Positions 22,075 through 32,581 of a stretch of 64,000 nt of DNA are shown here, piece after piece; the first letter of the stretch is position 1, and the number at the start of each line of letters is the position of its first letter. The DNA lies in the NCBI GenBank assembly GCA_021186555.1, contig JAJKFL010000042.1:49677980-49741979 (forward strand), in the 5' to 3' direction. The stretch is from Reticulitermes speratus. Lineage: Eukaryota > Arthropoda > Insecta > Blattodea > Rhinotermitidae. A model generated the notes under the pieces. It did not search any database. It was given only the letters and a program-made list of their open reading frames with translations, and was not told the origin of the DNA. Made by a program: the position numbers and the translations under genes.

Positions 22075-24920
22075 CACTGCTACTTACTGCTGACTGCTAC
22101 TTACTGCTCACTGCTACTTACTGCTCACTGCTACTTACTGCTGACTGCTACTTACTGCTGACTGCTACTTACTGCTCACTGCTACTTACTGCTCACTGCT
22201 ACTTACTGCTCACTGCTCTTACTTACTGCTCACTGCTACTTACTGCTCACTGCTACTTACTGCTGACTGCTACTTACTGCTCACTGCTACTTACTGCTCA
22301 CTGCTACTTACTGCTCACTGCTACTTACTGCTCACTGCTACTTACTGCCACTGCTACTTACTGCTCACTGTACTTACTGCTCACTGCTACTTACTGCTCA
22401 CTGCTACTTACTGCTCACTGCTACTTACTGCTGACTGCTACTTACTGCTGAGTACTTACTGATGCTACTTACTGCTGACTGCTACTTACTGCTGACTGCT
22501 ACTTATGCTCATGCTGCTTACTGCTCACTTACTTAGCTGACTGCTACTTACTGCTCACTGCTAGCTTACTGCTCACTGCATACTTACTGCAATGCTCTAC
22601 TTACTGCTCATGTACTTACTGCTCACTGCTACTTACTGCTCACTGCTACTTACTGCTCACTGCTACTATGCTGCACTACTGCTACTTACATGCTCACTGC
22701 TACTTACTGCTCACTGCTACTTACTGCTCACTGCTACTTACTGCTACTGCTACTTACTGCTCACTGCTACTACTGCTCACTGCTACTTACTGCTCACTGC
22801 TACTTACTGCTCACTGCTACTTAGCTCACTGCTACTATGCACTGCTACTTACTGCTCACTGCTACTTACTGCTCACTGCTACTTACTGCTCACTGCTACT
22901 TACTGCTCACTGCTACTTACTGCTCACTGCTACTCTATACTGCTCACTGCTACTTACTGCTCACTGACTACTGCTACTGTACTATGCTCACTGCTACTTA
23001 TACTGCTCACTGCTATACTGCTATGCATACTGCTCACTGCTACTTACTGCTCACTGCTACTTACTGCTCACTGCTACTTACTGCTCACTGCTACTTACTG
23101 CTCACTGCTGCTTACTGCTCACTGTAGCTACTTACTGCTCACTGCTACTTACTGCTCACTGCTACTACTGCTACTGCTACTACTGCTCACTGCTACTTAC
23201 TGCTCACTGCTACTTACTGCTCACGTACTGTACTTACTGCTACTACTGCTCACTGCTACTTACTGCTCACTGCTACTTACTGCTCACTGCTACTTACTGC
23301 TCACTGCTACTTACTGCTGACTGCTACTTACTGCTGACATGCTACTTACTGCTCACTGCTACTTACTGCTCACTGCTACTTACTGCTCACTGCTACTTAC
23401 TGCTCACTGCTACTTACTGCTCACTGCTACTTACTGCTCACTGCTACTTACTGCTCACTGCTACTTACTGCTCACTGCTACTTACTGCTCACTGCTACTT
23501 ACTGCTCTCACACCTGCTACTTACTGCTCACTGCTACTTACTGCTCACTGCTACTTACTGCTCACTGCTACTTACTGCTCACTGCTACTTACTGCTCACT
23601 GCTACTTACTGCTCACTGCTCCTAACTGCTCATGCTACTTACTGCTCACTGCTACTTACTGCTCACTGCTACTTACTGCTCACTGCTACTTACTGCTCAC
23701 TGCTACTTACTGCTCACTGCTACTTACACTGCTCACACTCGTACTTTACTGCTCACTGCTACTTACTGCTCACTGCTACTTACTGCTCACTGCACTTACT
23801 GCTCACTGCTACTTACTGCTCACTGCTACTTACTGCTCACTGCTACTTACTGCTCACTGCTACTTACTGCTCACTGCTACTTACTGCTCACTGCTACTTA
23901 CTGCTCACTGGCTACTTACTGCTCACTGCTACTATACTGCTCACTGCTACTTACTGCTCACTGCTACTTACTGCTCACTGCTACTTACTGCTACTGACTC
24001 GCTCTACCACTGCTACTTACTGCTCACTGCTACTTACTGCTCACTGCTACTTACTGCTCACTGCTACTTACTGCTCACTGCTACTTACTGCTCACTGCTA
24101 CTTACTGCTGCACTGCTACTTACTGCTCACTGCTACTTACTGCTCACTGCTACTTACTGCTCACTGCTACTTACTGCTCACTGCACTTACTGCTCACTGC
24201 TACTTACTGCTATCACTGCTACTTACTGTAGCTCACTGCTACTTACTGCTCACTGCTACTTACTGCTCACTGCTACTTACTGCTCACTGCTACTTACTGC
24301 TCACTGCTACTTACTGCTCACTGCTACTTACTGCTCACTGCTACTTACTGCTCACTGCTACTTACTGCTCACTGCTACTTACTGCTCACTGCTACTTACT
24401 GCTCACTGCTTACTTACTGCTCACTGCTACTTACTGCTCACTGCTACTTACTGCTCACTGCTACTTACGTCTGTATACTGCTCACTGCTACTTACTGTCA
24501 CTCTACTTACTGCTCACTGCTACTTACTCTCACTGCTATTATGCTCACTGCTACTTACTGCTATGCTACTTACTGCTACTGCTATTTACTGCTCACTGCT
24601 ACTTACCTGCTCACTGCTACTTACTGCTCACTGCTACTTACTGCTCACTGCTACTTACTGCTCACTGCTACTTACTGCTCACTGCTACTTACTGTTTCAC
24701 TGCTAGCTCTACTGCTCACTGCTACTTACTGCTCACTGCTACTTACTGCTCACTGCTACTTACTGCTCACTGCTACTTACTGCTCACTGCTACTTACTGC
24801 TCACTGTACTTACTGCTCTGCTACTTACTGCTCACTGCTACTTACTGCTCACTGCTACTTACTGCTCACTGCTACTACTGTCACTGCTATACTGCTCACT
24901 GCTACTTACTGCTCACTCTT
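22075..24920. repeat. 17 bp tandem array, about 165 copies
   Basis: Unit tgctacttactgctcac; minor variant gctgac at the edges. Full of 1-4 base indels, clustered at 22450-23240 and 24460-24560. Translates as Leu/Thr/Cys/Tyr/Ala-rich artefact frames on +. Confidence 0.97.
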
Positions 24921-25047
24921 ATCTCATTCTCACATATTTCTGGTTTTCACGGATAATTAAACAAAACCGAAGCAATCGCCACAATTGTTGCCCTCTGCTT
25001 TGTGTTTCTTAACGTTTTGAAAATGTAGCCAGATTCATTTCTTATGA

Positions 25048-25305
25048 ATTAAATTGTTATCCGTATAGCTAACTCCAATTGTTATCCGTATAGCTAACTC
25101 CAATTGTTATCCGTATAGCTAACTCCAATTGTTATCCGTATAGCTAACTCCAATTGTTATCCGTATAGCTAACTCCAATTGTTATCCGTATGGCTAACTC
25201 CAATTGTTATCCGTATAGCTAACTCCAATTGTTATCCATATAGCTAACTCCAATTGTTATCCGTATAGCTAACTCCAATTGTTATCCGTATAGCTAACTC
25301 CATGG
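25048..25305. repeat. 25 bp tandem array, about 10 copies
   Basis: Unit ctccaattgttatccgtata plus gctaa. Copies nearly identical. Confidence 0.96.
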
Positions 25306-25830
25306 AGCAGACTCCTCCTTGAAAAGCTTCTAGTCACTAGTCACTTCTCGTCGGCTCGCGTAACTTATAAAACCCACCAGCAGCTCGACGTACAACAATC
25401 AGCTTGTCTGGGAGCAGAAACAAAACACTTCCAGCAGTAAAAACTGAATATTAACTGCGGTGTATTGGAGTTGAACTCGTGCATCCCGGCTCAGTGGCAG
25501 ATTGGAATAGTGGCGAACGAAACGGTCAGAATGAAGAGAAATGCCAGTTGTCAGATAAAATAATGTCCCAGTTCTGTCGGGTAAATTAGAGTGACGTAAT
25601 CCAAGCTGTCTGGGGATAGATACAAGATCAGTGTAACTGATCCAACAGATTAGTTTTTAGATATTATTTCGCGAGAAGATAGAAGCAGATCCAGGTACCG
25701 AAACGTCGTGTGTAGGAAACGTAACTCAAAGTACAGTAAGACATCCCGTTCTGTGCTGTGCTATATATATACATACGTTAACGACACGTCTGTTTATTGC
25801 TGTATTTGTCACACTAGAATTGACATTGAG
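25306..25830. other. unassigned stretch with LINE 3' remnant at its start
   Basis: 'atggagcagactcctccttg' at 25,303 resembles the 3' terminus of the LINE fragments elsewhere in this window. The rest is not recognised; it contains 'ccgaaacgtcgtgtg' at about 25698. Confidence 0.4.
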
Positions 25831-25834
25831 GGAC

Positions 25835-25880
25835 TTTCCTGATGATGACCTCGCTGTTTTCGGACGAAACGTGTTGTGGG
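25835..25880 (+). ncRNA. hammerhead-like core, CTGATGA form
   Basis: CCTGATGATGACC, a 10-15 base loop, CGGACGAAACGTG. Both the canonical CTGATGA and GAAAC boxes are present with about the expected spacing; stem II is short and imperfect. Confidence 0.45.
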
Positions 25881-26207
25881 ATCGTGTATGAGTATGGATC
25901 CATTCGTCCTGGTTTTATGGGTTTTAAAAATTTGGTTCGGGTCGCCAAAATTCCCAGGTTTTTCCCCCCCGAGTCATAAAAACACGACATTTTGTTGCAG
26001 TGTGTACGAACATTTTGACTTTCCCACAGTGGAAGAAAGTAGCTACAGTAGCAGGAGAGCCGTCAGCCAGTGACTAACAGGAAGGAACAGTAGAGGGAGA
26101 GGAAGATGTGTAGTTTGGTGATTGTAGAGTGTAGACTGAGACTGCGCAAGGTGAGGATCGGATATGTAAAGAGGAATCAGTGAGTGAACTGAGTGTCTGA
26201 GGTTGAG

Positions 26208-26210
<3 letters not shown>

Positions 26211-26247
<37 letters not shown>

Positions 26248-26254
26248 ATTATTA
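26211..26254. repeat. (AAT)n microsatellite
   Basis: About 10 pure ATA/AAT triplets followed by an imperfect ATT tract, directly upstream of the truncated SINE at 26265. Confidence 0.9.
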
Positions 26255-26264
26255 TTTTTGTGTA

Positions 26265-26405
26265 TTTCCCCGGGGGCAAAGCGGCAGGGGCGTGGAGTTG
26301 ACCACCCACCCTCATCTAGTGCCGAGGTTAAAGAAAGAGTAGAGCTATACCTCTACTACCCCTCTGGGCCTTCGTGGCCTGTTCTAGGGAGACCTTTACC
26401 TTTAT
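26265..26405 (+). mobile_element. SINE family A, 5'-truncated
   Basis: Starts within the body at 'ccccgggggcaaagcggc' and runs to 'agacctttaccttta'. No tRNA head. Confidence 0.85.
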
Positions 26406-26459
26406 CTTTCATCCTTTTATTGTTATTGTGTCTGTAATAATTTTTGTCTGCGTTATCTC

Positions 26460-26501
<42 letters not shown>

Positions 26502-26502
26502 A
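26460..26502. repeat. (GTA)n microsatellite
   Basis: About 14 GTA triplets. Confidence 0.9.
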
Positions 26503-26822
26503 ATTACTCTGGTTTTTTGTTGCGTGACAAGTTTAAGAGTTTGTCTTCTCCCCCCCCCCTCCCCCCTCCCCCTGTCACCTAAATGTTATTAAGTGTCCCG
26601 GTTTAGAATTTGTTAAAATGTGGTCCCTGTGTGTGAGCAGTGCAGTAAGACAGTTGTGTGAAGGACAAACGACGGTAACACCCCGCGGCCCCCCCCCCCC
26701 CCCCCGTCGACAACTACACATTAAGCCGAGGTGTGCCATTCACGCATGGCCCAGGAACGGAACCAGATATCTGTGTGCAAAACGGATGTGCTGGTTTTAT
26801 TACAGGACCACACATCGCGGCG

Positions 26823-26868
26823 ATGTGACGCCGAACAAAGAAGTCTGCTTCTTTGTTCGGCGTCACAT
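26823..26868. repeat. perfect 21 bp-arm palindrome
   Basis: tgtgacgccgaacaaagaag, a 4 base loop, then its exact inverse, extended by one more pair. It would form a very stable hairpin in DNA or RNA. Confidence 0.9.
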
Positions 26869-27004
26869 TCTTGTGCCTGTCACATTACGCACAGCCCAGT
26901 GCGTTCTAATTATCACGCAGCATTCCCTCTCTTCTGTCATCCTTTATCTTGCCAGCAGCTTTTGCGATGCGGCGCGCCAGGGCGTAGTTTGTGAAGCGAG
27001 CGAT

Positions 27005-29812
27005 ATAGAGAGCGACAAAATGGAGTAGCAAGTGACAGCTGAACAAAATGGAGTAGCAAGTGACAGCTGAACAAAATGGAGTAGCAAGTGACAGCTGAAC
27101 AAAATGGAATAGCAAGTGACAGCTGAACAAAATGGAGTAGCAAGTGACGCTGAACAAAATGGAGTAGCAAGTGACAGCTGAACAAAATGGAGTAGCAAGT
27201 GACAGCTGAAAAAATGGAGTATAGCAAGTGACAGCTGAACAAAATGGAGTAGCAAGTGACAGCTGAACAAAATGGAGTAGCAAGTGACAGCTGAACAAAA
27301 TGGAGTAGCAAGTGACAGCTGAACAAAATGGAGTAGCAAGTGACAGCTGAACAAAATGGAGTAGCAAGTGACAGCTGAACAAAATGGAGTAGCAAGTGAC
27401 AGCTGACAAAATGGAGTAGCAAGTGACAGCTGAACAAAATGGAGTAGCAAGTGACAGCTGAACAAAATGGAGTAGCAAGTGACAGCTGAACAAAATGGTA
27501 GTAGCAAGTGACAGCTGAACAAAATGAAGTAGCAAGTGACAGCTGAACAAAATGAAGTAGCAAGTGACCGCTGAACAAAATGGAGTAGCAAGTGACAGCT
27601 GAACAAAATGGAGTAGCAAGTGACAGCTGAACAAAATGGAATAGCAAGTGACAGCTGAACAAAATGGAGTAGCAAGTGACCGCTGAACAAAATGGAGTAG
27701 CAAGTGACAGCTGAACAAAATGGAATAGCAAGTGACAGCTGAACAAAATGGAATAGCAAGTGACAGCTGAACAAAATGGAGTAGCAAGTGACCGCTGAAC
27801 AAAATGGAGTAGCAAGTGACAGCTGACAAAATGGAGATAGCAAGTGACGCTGAACAAAATGGAGTAGCAAGTGACAGCTGAACAAAATGGAATAGCAAGT
27901 GACAGCTGAACAAAATGGAGTAGCAAGTGACCGCTGAACAAAATGGAGTAGCAAGTGACAGCTGAACAAAATGGAGTAGCAAGTGACAGCTGAACAAAAT
28001 GGAGTAGCAAGTGACCGCTGAACAAAATGGAGTAGTAGCAAGTGACAGCTGAACAAAATGGAGTAGCAAGTGACAGCTGAACAAAATGGAGTAGCAAGTG
28101 ACAGCTGAACAAATGGAGTAGCAAGTGACAGCTGAACAAAATGGTGAAGTAGCAAGTGACCGCTGAACAAAATGGAGTAGCAAGTGACAGCTGAACAAAA
28201 TGGAGTAGCAAGTGACAGCTGAACAAAATGGAGTAGCAAGTGACAGCTGACAAAATGGAGTAGCAAGTGACAGCTGAACAAAATGGAGTAGCAAGTGACA
28301 GCTGAACAAAATGGAGTAGCAAGTGACAGCTGAACAAAATGGAGTAGCAAGTGACAGCTGAACAAAATGAAGTAGCAAGTGACAGCTGAACAAAATGAAG
28401 TAGCAAGTGACCGCTGAACAAAATGGAGTAGCAAGTGACAGCTGAACAAAATGGAGTAGCAAGTGACAGCTGAACAAAATGGAATAGCAAGTGACAGCTG
28501 AACAAAATGGAGTAGCAAGTGACCGCTGAACAAAATGGAGTAGCAAGTGACAGCTGAACAAAATGGAATAGCAAGTGACAGCTGAACAAAATGGAATAGC
28601 AAGTGACAGCTGAACAAAATGGAGTAGCAAGTGACCGCTGAACAAAATGGAGTAGCAAGTGACAGCTGACAAATGGAGTAGCAAGTGACAGCTGAACAAA
28701 ATGGAGTAGCAAGTGACAGCTGAACAAAATGGAGTAGTGCAAAGTGACAGTGAACAAAATGGTAGCTAGTGCAAGTGAAGCTGAACAAAATGGAAGTAGC
28801 AAGTGACAGCTGACACAAAATGGTAGTAGCAAGTGACAGCTGAACAAAATGGAGTAGCAAGTGACAGCTGAACAAAATGAAGTAGCAAGTGACAGCTGAA
28901 CAAAATGAAGTAGCAAGTGACCGCTGAACAAAATGGAGTAGCAAGTGACAGCTGAACAAAATGGAGTAGCAGTGACAGCTGAACAAAATGGAATAGCAAG
29001 TGACAGCTGAACAAAATGGAGTAGCAAGTGACCGCTGAACAAAATGGAGTAGCAAGTGACAGCTGAACAAAATGGAATAGCAAGTGACAGCTGAACAAAA
29101 TGGAATAGCAAGTGACAGCTGAACAAAATGGATAGAGTAGCAAGTGACCGTGAACAAAATGGAGTAGCAAGTGACAGCTGACAAAATGGAGTAGCAAGTG
29201 ACAGCTGAACAAAATGGAGTAGCAAGTGACAGCTGAACAAAATGGTAGTAGCAAGTGACAGCTGAACAAAATGGTAGTAGCAAGTGACAGCTGAACAAAA
29301 TGGAGTAGCAAGTGACAGCTGAACAAAATGGAGTAGCAAGTGACAGCTGAACAAAATGGAGTAGCAAGTGACAGCTGAACAAAATGGAGTAGCAAGTGAC
29401 AGCTGAACAAAATGGTAAGTAGCAAGTGACAGCTGAACAAAATAGGAGTAGTAGCAAGTGACAGCTGAACAAAATGGAGTAGCAAGTGACCGCTGAACAA
29501 AATGGAGTAGCAAGTGACAGCTGAACAAAATGGAATAGCAAGTGACAGCTGAACAAAATGGAATAGCAAGTGACAGCTGAACAAAATGGAGTAGCAAGTG
29601 ACAGCTGAACAAAATGGAGTAGCAAGTGACCGCTGAACAAAATGGAGTAGCAAGTGACAGCTGAACAAAATGGAGTAGCAAGTGACAGCTGAACAAAATG
29701 GAGTAGCAAGTGACAGCTGAACAAAATGGAGTAGCAAGTGACCGCTGAACGAAATGGAGTAGCAAGTGACAGCTGAACAAAATGGAGTAGCAAGTGACAG
29801 CTGAACATTATG
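27005..29812. repeat. 28 bp tandem array, about 100 copies
   Basis: The unit runs from gtagcaagtgacagctgaac to aaaatgga. Variants: ggaata for ggagta, gaccgc for gacagc, tgaagt for ggagt. Blocks of about 10-16 units with the same variant order recur (for example 27520-27700, 28370-28560, 28870-29060), which shows higher-order duplication. Three units equal 84 bases, so artefact - frames reach more than 900 codons. Confidence 0.97.
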
Positions 29813-29844
29813 AACACGTAACATTTTAATATAAATTATGTGTG

Positions 29845-29847
<3 letters not shown>

Positions 29848-29881
<34 letters not shown>
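29848..29881. repeat. (AT)n microsatellite
   Basis: About 16 AT repeats, shortly after the 28 bp array. Confidence 0.9.
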
Positions 29882-29882
<1 letters not shown>

Positions 29883-29937
29883 TTTGCAGTTAGAAGTAAG
29901 GTGTAGTGAAGGTAAATTTGTCCTTGTACATTATTTA

Positions 29938-30078
29938 AGTCCAACACCATGAAGGCATATGGGGGAGTGGAGGTATAGCTCCACTCATTCTTAACTGCGG
30001 TACTAGTTGGAGGTGGGTGGTCAGCATCAAGCTCCTGCTGCTTTATCACCCAGAAAAAGAGACCCGGCTACTCACTGG
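29938..30078 (-). mobile_element. SINE fragment, diverged
   Basis: Reverse complement carries the SINE 3' half ('gtggaggtatagctccactc', 'tactagttggaggtgggtgg'). Confidence 0.7.
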
Positions 30079-30204
30079 TTAGGAAACTGCCACTTACTAG
30101 TATGATCGGTTAATATCCGGACTGGATCTGTGACGTGGTGTAGTCTGGTAGATGAGGAACGGACTGCCTCCAGCGTCACGTCCTCTGCCCTAGACCAAAG
30201 CACG

Positions 30205-30242
30205 ACAGACATACAGACTGACTGACTGACTGACTGACTGAC
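30205..30242. repeat. (GACT)n microsatellite
   Basis: About seven GACT tetramers in the run around 30213-30242. Confidence 0.85.
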
Positions 30243-30359
30243 CTCTCTTAAGCCTTTGAAACCAGAATTTCGTCGAAATAATATTTAAATATTGAGCGAG
30301 ATTTGAGCTTGTCACGGCCTTGGTTTTGAAGATTTCTGGTTTGTGGGATGCAGCGCCTT

Positions 30360-31028
30360 ACAATTTGAGCTCGTACCGCTCAGTGAACACACTCCGTCTC
30401 GGTTATACAAACCAGTCAGGTAATGTTGTACAGTGAAATAATCGCTGTTTGTTCTGAGATCCACACAAAACACATAAACACACTGTGTGGGCAGAACGTA
30501 GAATTGTTGAATGTTAAACGTGGTGGTACATATAGTAACCACTGGGCTTTAAAGTGTTAATATACATTGTACATAAATACAGTCCGTACCGCGCAGTAAA
30601 CACACTCCGTCTCAGTTATACAAACCAGTCAGTTAATGCTGTACAGTGAAATAATCGCTGTTTGTTCTGAGATCCACACAAAACACATAAATACAGTTCG
30701 TACCGCTCAGTAAACACACTCCGTCTCAGTTATACAAACCCGTCAGTTAATGCTGTACAGTGAAATAATCGCTGTTTGTTCTGAGATCCACACAAAACAC
30801 ATAATACAGTTCGTACCGCGCAGTAAACACACTCCGTCTCAGTTATACAAACCAGTCAGTTAATGTTGTACAGTGAAATAATCGCTGTTTGTTCTGAGAT
30901 CCACACAAAACACATAAATACAGTCCGTACCGCGCAGTAAACACTGCGTCTCAGTTATACAAACCTCAGTTAAATGCTGTACGTGAATAATCGCTGTTTC
31001 TGAGATCCACACAACAATAAATACACCG
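30360..31028. repeat. about 114 bp tandem repeat, 5-6 copies
   Basis: Each unit has 'cgtaccgcgcagtaaacaca', 'ctccgtctcagttatacaaa' and 'gaaataatcgctgtttgttc'. The first is separated from the rest by an extra segment; the last copy (30916-31025) is decayed by small deletions. Confidence 0.93.
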
Positions 31029-31194
31029 TGATTTAGAGGTTAACACAATCGTCAGTCAGTCCGTGTGTTGGTATTTACACATTTTGATCAAGTTCAACAA
31101 GATATATTGCTTTATCAAGAAGTGCTAGGCAGTTAGAAATGAGACATCTCATATGAGCTTTCCACAGGACTCTTGATGAAGATTGCTGTCTTCT

Positions 31195-31258
31195 GGGGTA
31201 TGACGCCGTGTGGATTGGTTTTTGCCGACGTTTAGGAGGAGCTTGCCTCCTTCATTTT
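31195..31258 (-). ncRNA. hammerhead-like module, degenerate
   Basis: Reverse strand: ATGAAGGAGG, stem GGAGG/CTCC, TAAACGTCGG, then 'ccacacggcgtcat', the conserved downstream flank. Core changed at two places. Confidence 0.3.
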
Positions 31259-31528
31259 AAGGACGGTTCAAGGAGAGCAATTTCCATGGCAGGCTGGTTG
31301 CATTAAGAGTTCTTTCTTCATTTGGCTCTCCTTCCTCCTCAGTTTCTTCATGTTGCTCATTTTTTAAATGGCTTCACTTTTACTGTCTCTTCCTCTGGTG
31401 TGTTCTACCCATCGCTCCACCCGTTCCACAACACCTTTTCTCCGATTGGTTTGCTACAATAATCATCTAAAGTGCTCTTTCGCTATGTAATGCAGCCTTT
31501 ATTCCATGCAATTTACTTTTCTTAGACT

Positions 31529-31572
31529 ACGCTGAAGATGGAGGTAGGAAGTTCCTTCGAAACGTCTGTAAC
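31529..31572 (+). ncRNA. hammerhead-like core
   Basis: GCTGAAGATGGAGGTAGGAA then GTTCCTTCGAAACGTC. CTGAAGA and GAAAC intact, stem II GGAAG/TTCC-type but shifted. It lies about 60 bases upstream of the possible exon at 31629. Confidence 0.45.
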
Positions 31573-31628
31573 TAATGACCGGTCGTCAGGTATCATATAT
31601 CAGTAGAAATCTTATATATCCCCTTCAG

Positions 31629-31772
31629 GATGATGGGAAAAATAATAGGGCCAATATGGATATTGTTGACATTATCAATGCAAACGAAAATGAAATTGTC
31701 CAAATTCGTGTGAACAAATTGTGGCTTGCATACAGAAAAGTGTCATGGTTACATGCGTGCGAACTTCTGAAG
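31629..31772 (+). CDS. possible upstream coding exon (unassigned)
   Basis: Preceded by a pyrimidine-rich acceptor (atccccttcag) and followed by AAG|GTTTGT. The 48 open codons read NMDIVDIINANENEIVQIRV then NKLWLAYRKVSWLHACELLK, a plausible protein. The frame is offset by one base from wake exon 1, 29 bases downstream, so it cannot be joined simply. It may be an alternative exon, part of exon 1 split by an indel, or chance. Confidence 0.35.
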
Positions 31773-31800
31773 GTTTGTCCAGTGTGCATACACACAGATA

Positions 31801-32581
31801 ATGCAAGATATCGGTGTAGTTGAACGTCGTCGGTCTTCCAGTGGTGTACGTCATGCAAGATCAGTTCGATCTTCACTACGGCTTATTGGAGCTCGATGGC
31901 GTACCTCAACTGTAAGTGCTGCCAACAACAGTATTACATGTTCTTCTGGGAATGAGGAGGCGAATCTACAGCCTACAGTTGAGACTGTGAAAATGCCTGC
32001 CATCCCTGGCCCTACAGCACATCAGTCCCTGCCCCTTGCCCAACCTCGGCAACGACAACATCAACAGCAGCAAAAGCAAAAAAGTTCTCGAGCCTCAGCC
32101 TCGTGGTTGGCAGTTTTCTCTAACCAAAACAATAAACGTTTAAAATCAACTTCTGCTGGTGTGGGAAAACAGAAAGAACATAAATCCAAAGCAACGTGGA
32201 TACTTGGGTTTACACGTCAGAAGACTAAACAGGGTAAGAGCAAGCCAATGTGTAATGAGTCACCAGAAGATGAAGAAACGGTGGAAGAATATAATTCGTC
32301 CAAAGCTACGTGGCTTTTAGGTGTGACAGAAGAAGACGAACAGCACACAGAATGCGCTGCTTCACACGTTCTAATGGAACGACACAAGCAGCACTGGAAG
32401 GCATCTGCAGAAGCACTGATCAGTCCACAGAGAATCTACATGCGGCAGAAATCTAATTCTTTGTCAAGATGTTCTTCACCGGCGCAACAGACTCTGCAGC
32501 AACGAGAGTTTCTGCCCATGACCTCGAGCGTGGGCACTAAGCGGAGAAACTCTATGTGGGCTCTGGGCTCCTCTAAATCCA
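31801..32581 (+). CDS. wake: wake exon 1: disordered N-terminal region
   Basis: Encodes residues 1-260 plus one base (phase 1). It starts at the first ATG after an in-frame TGA (31768-31770). It is rich in Arg/Ser near the start, then has a Gln/His stretch (residues 81-93) and four copies of a short Trp motif at W102, W133, W171 and W253. The donor is A|GTATGT at 32582. Its phase 1 end matches exon 2, which supports membership in wake although I recognise no domain here. An upstream coding exon could replace this start. Confidence 0.72.

Noticed and set aside
22059-24960. Long + frames rich in Leu, Thr, Cys, Tyr and Ala
   Set aside because: Translation of the 17 bp array; no start context, domain or non-repeat part.
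26906-29817. Very long - strand open frames (up to 957 codons)
   Set aside because: They are periodic translations of the 28 bp array; three units make 84 bases without stops.
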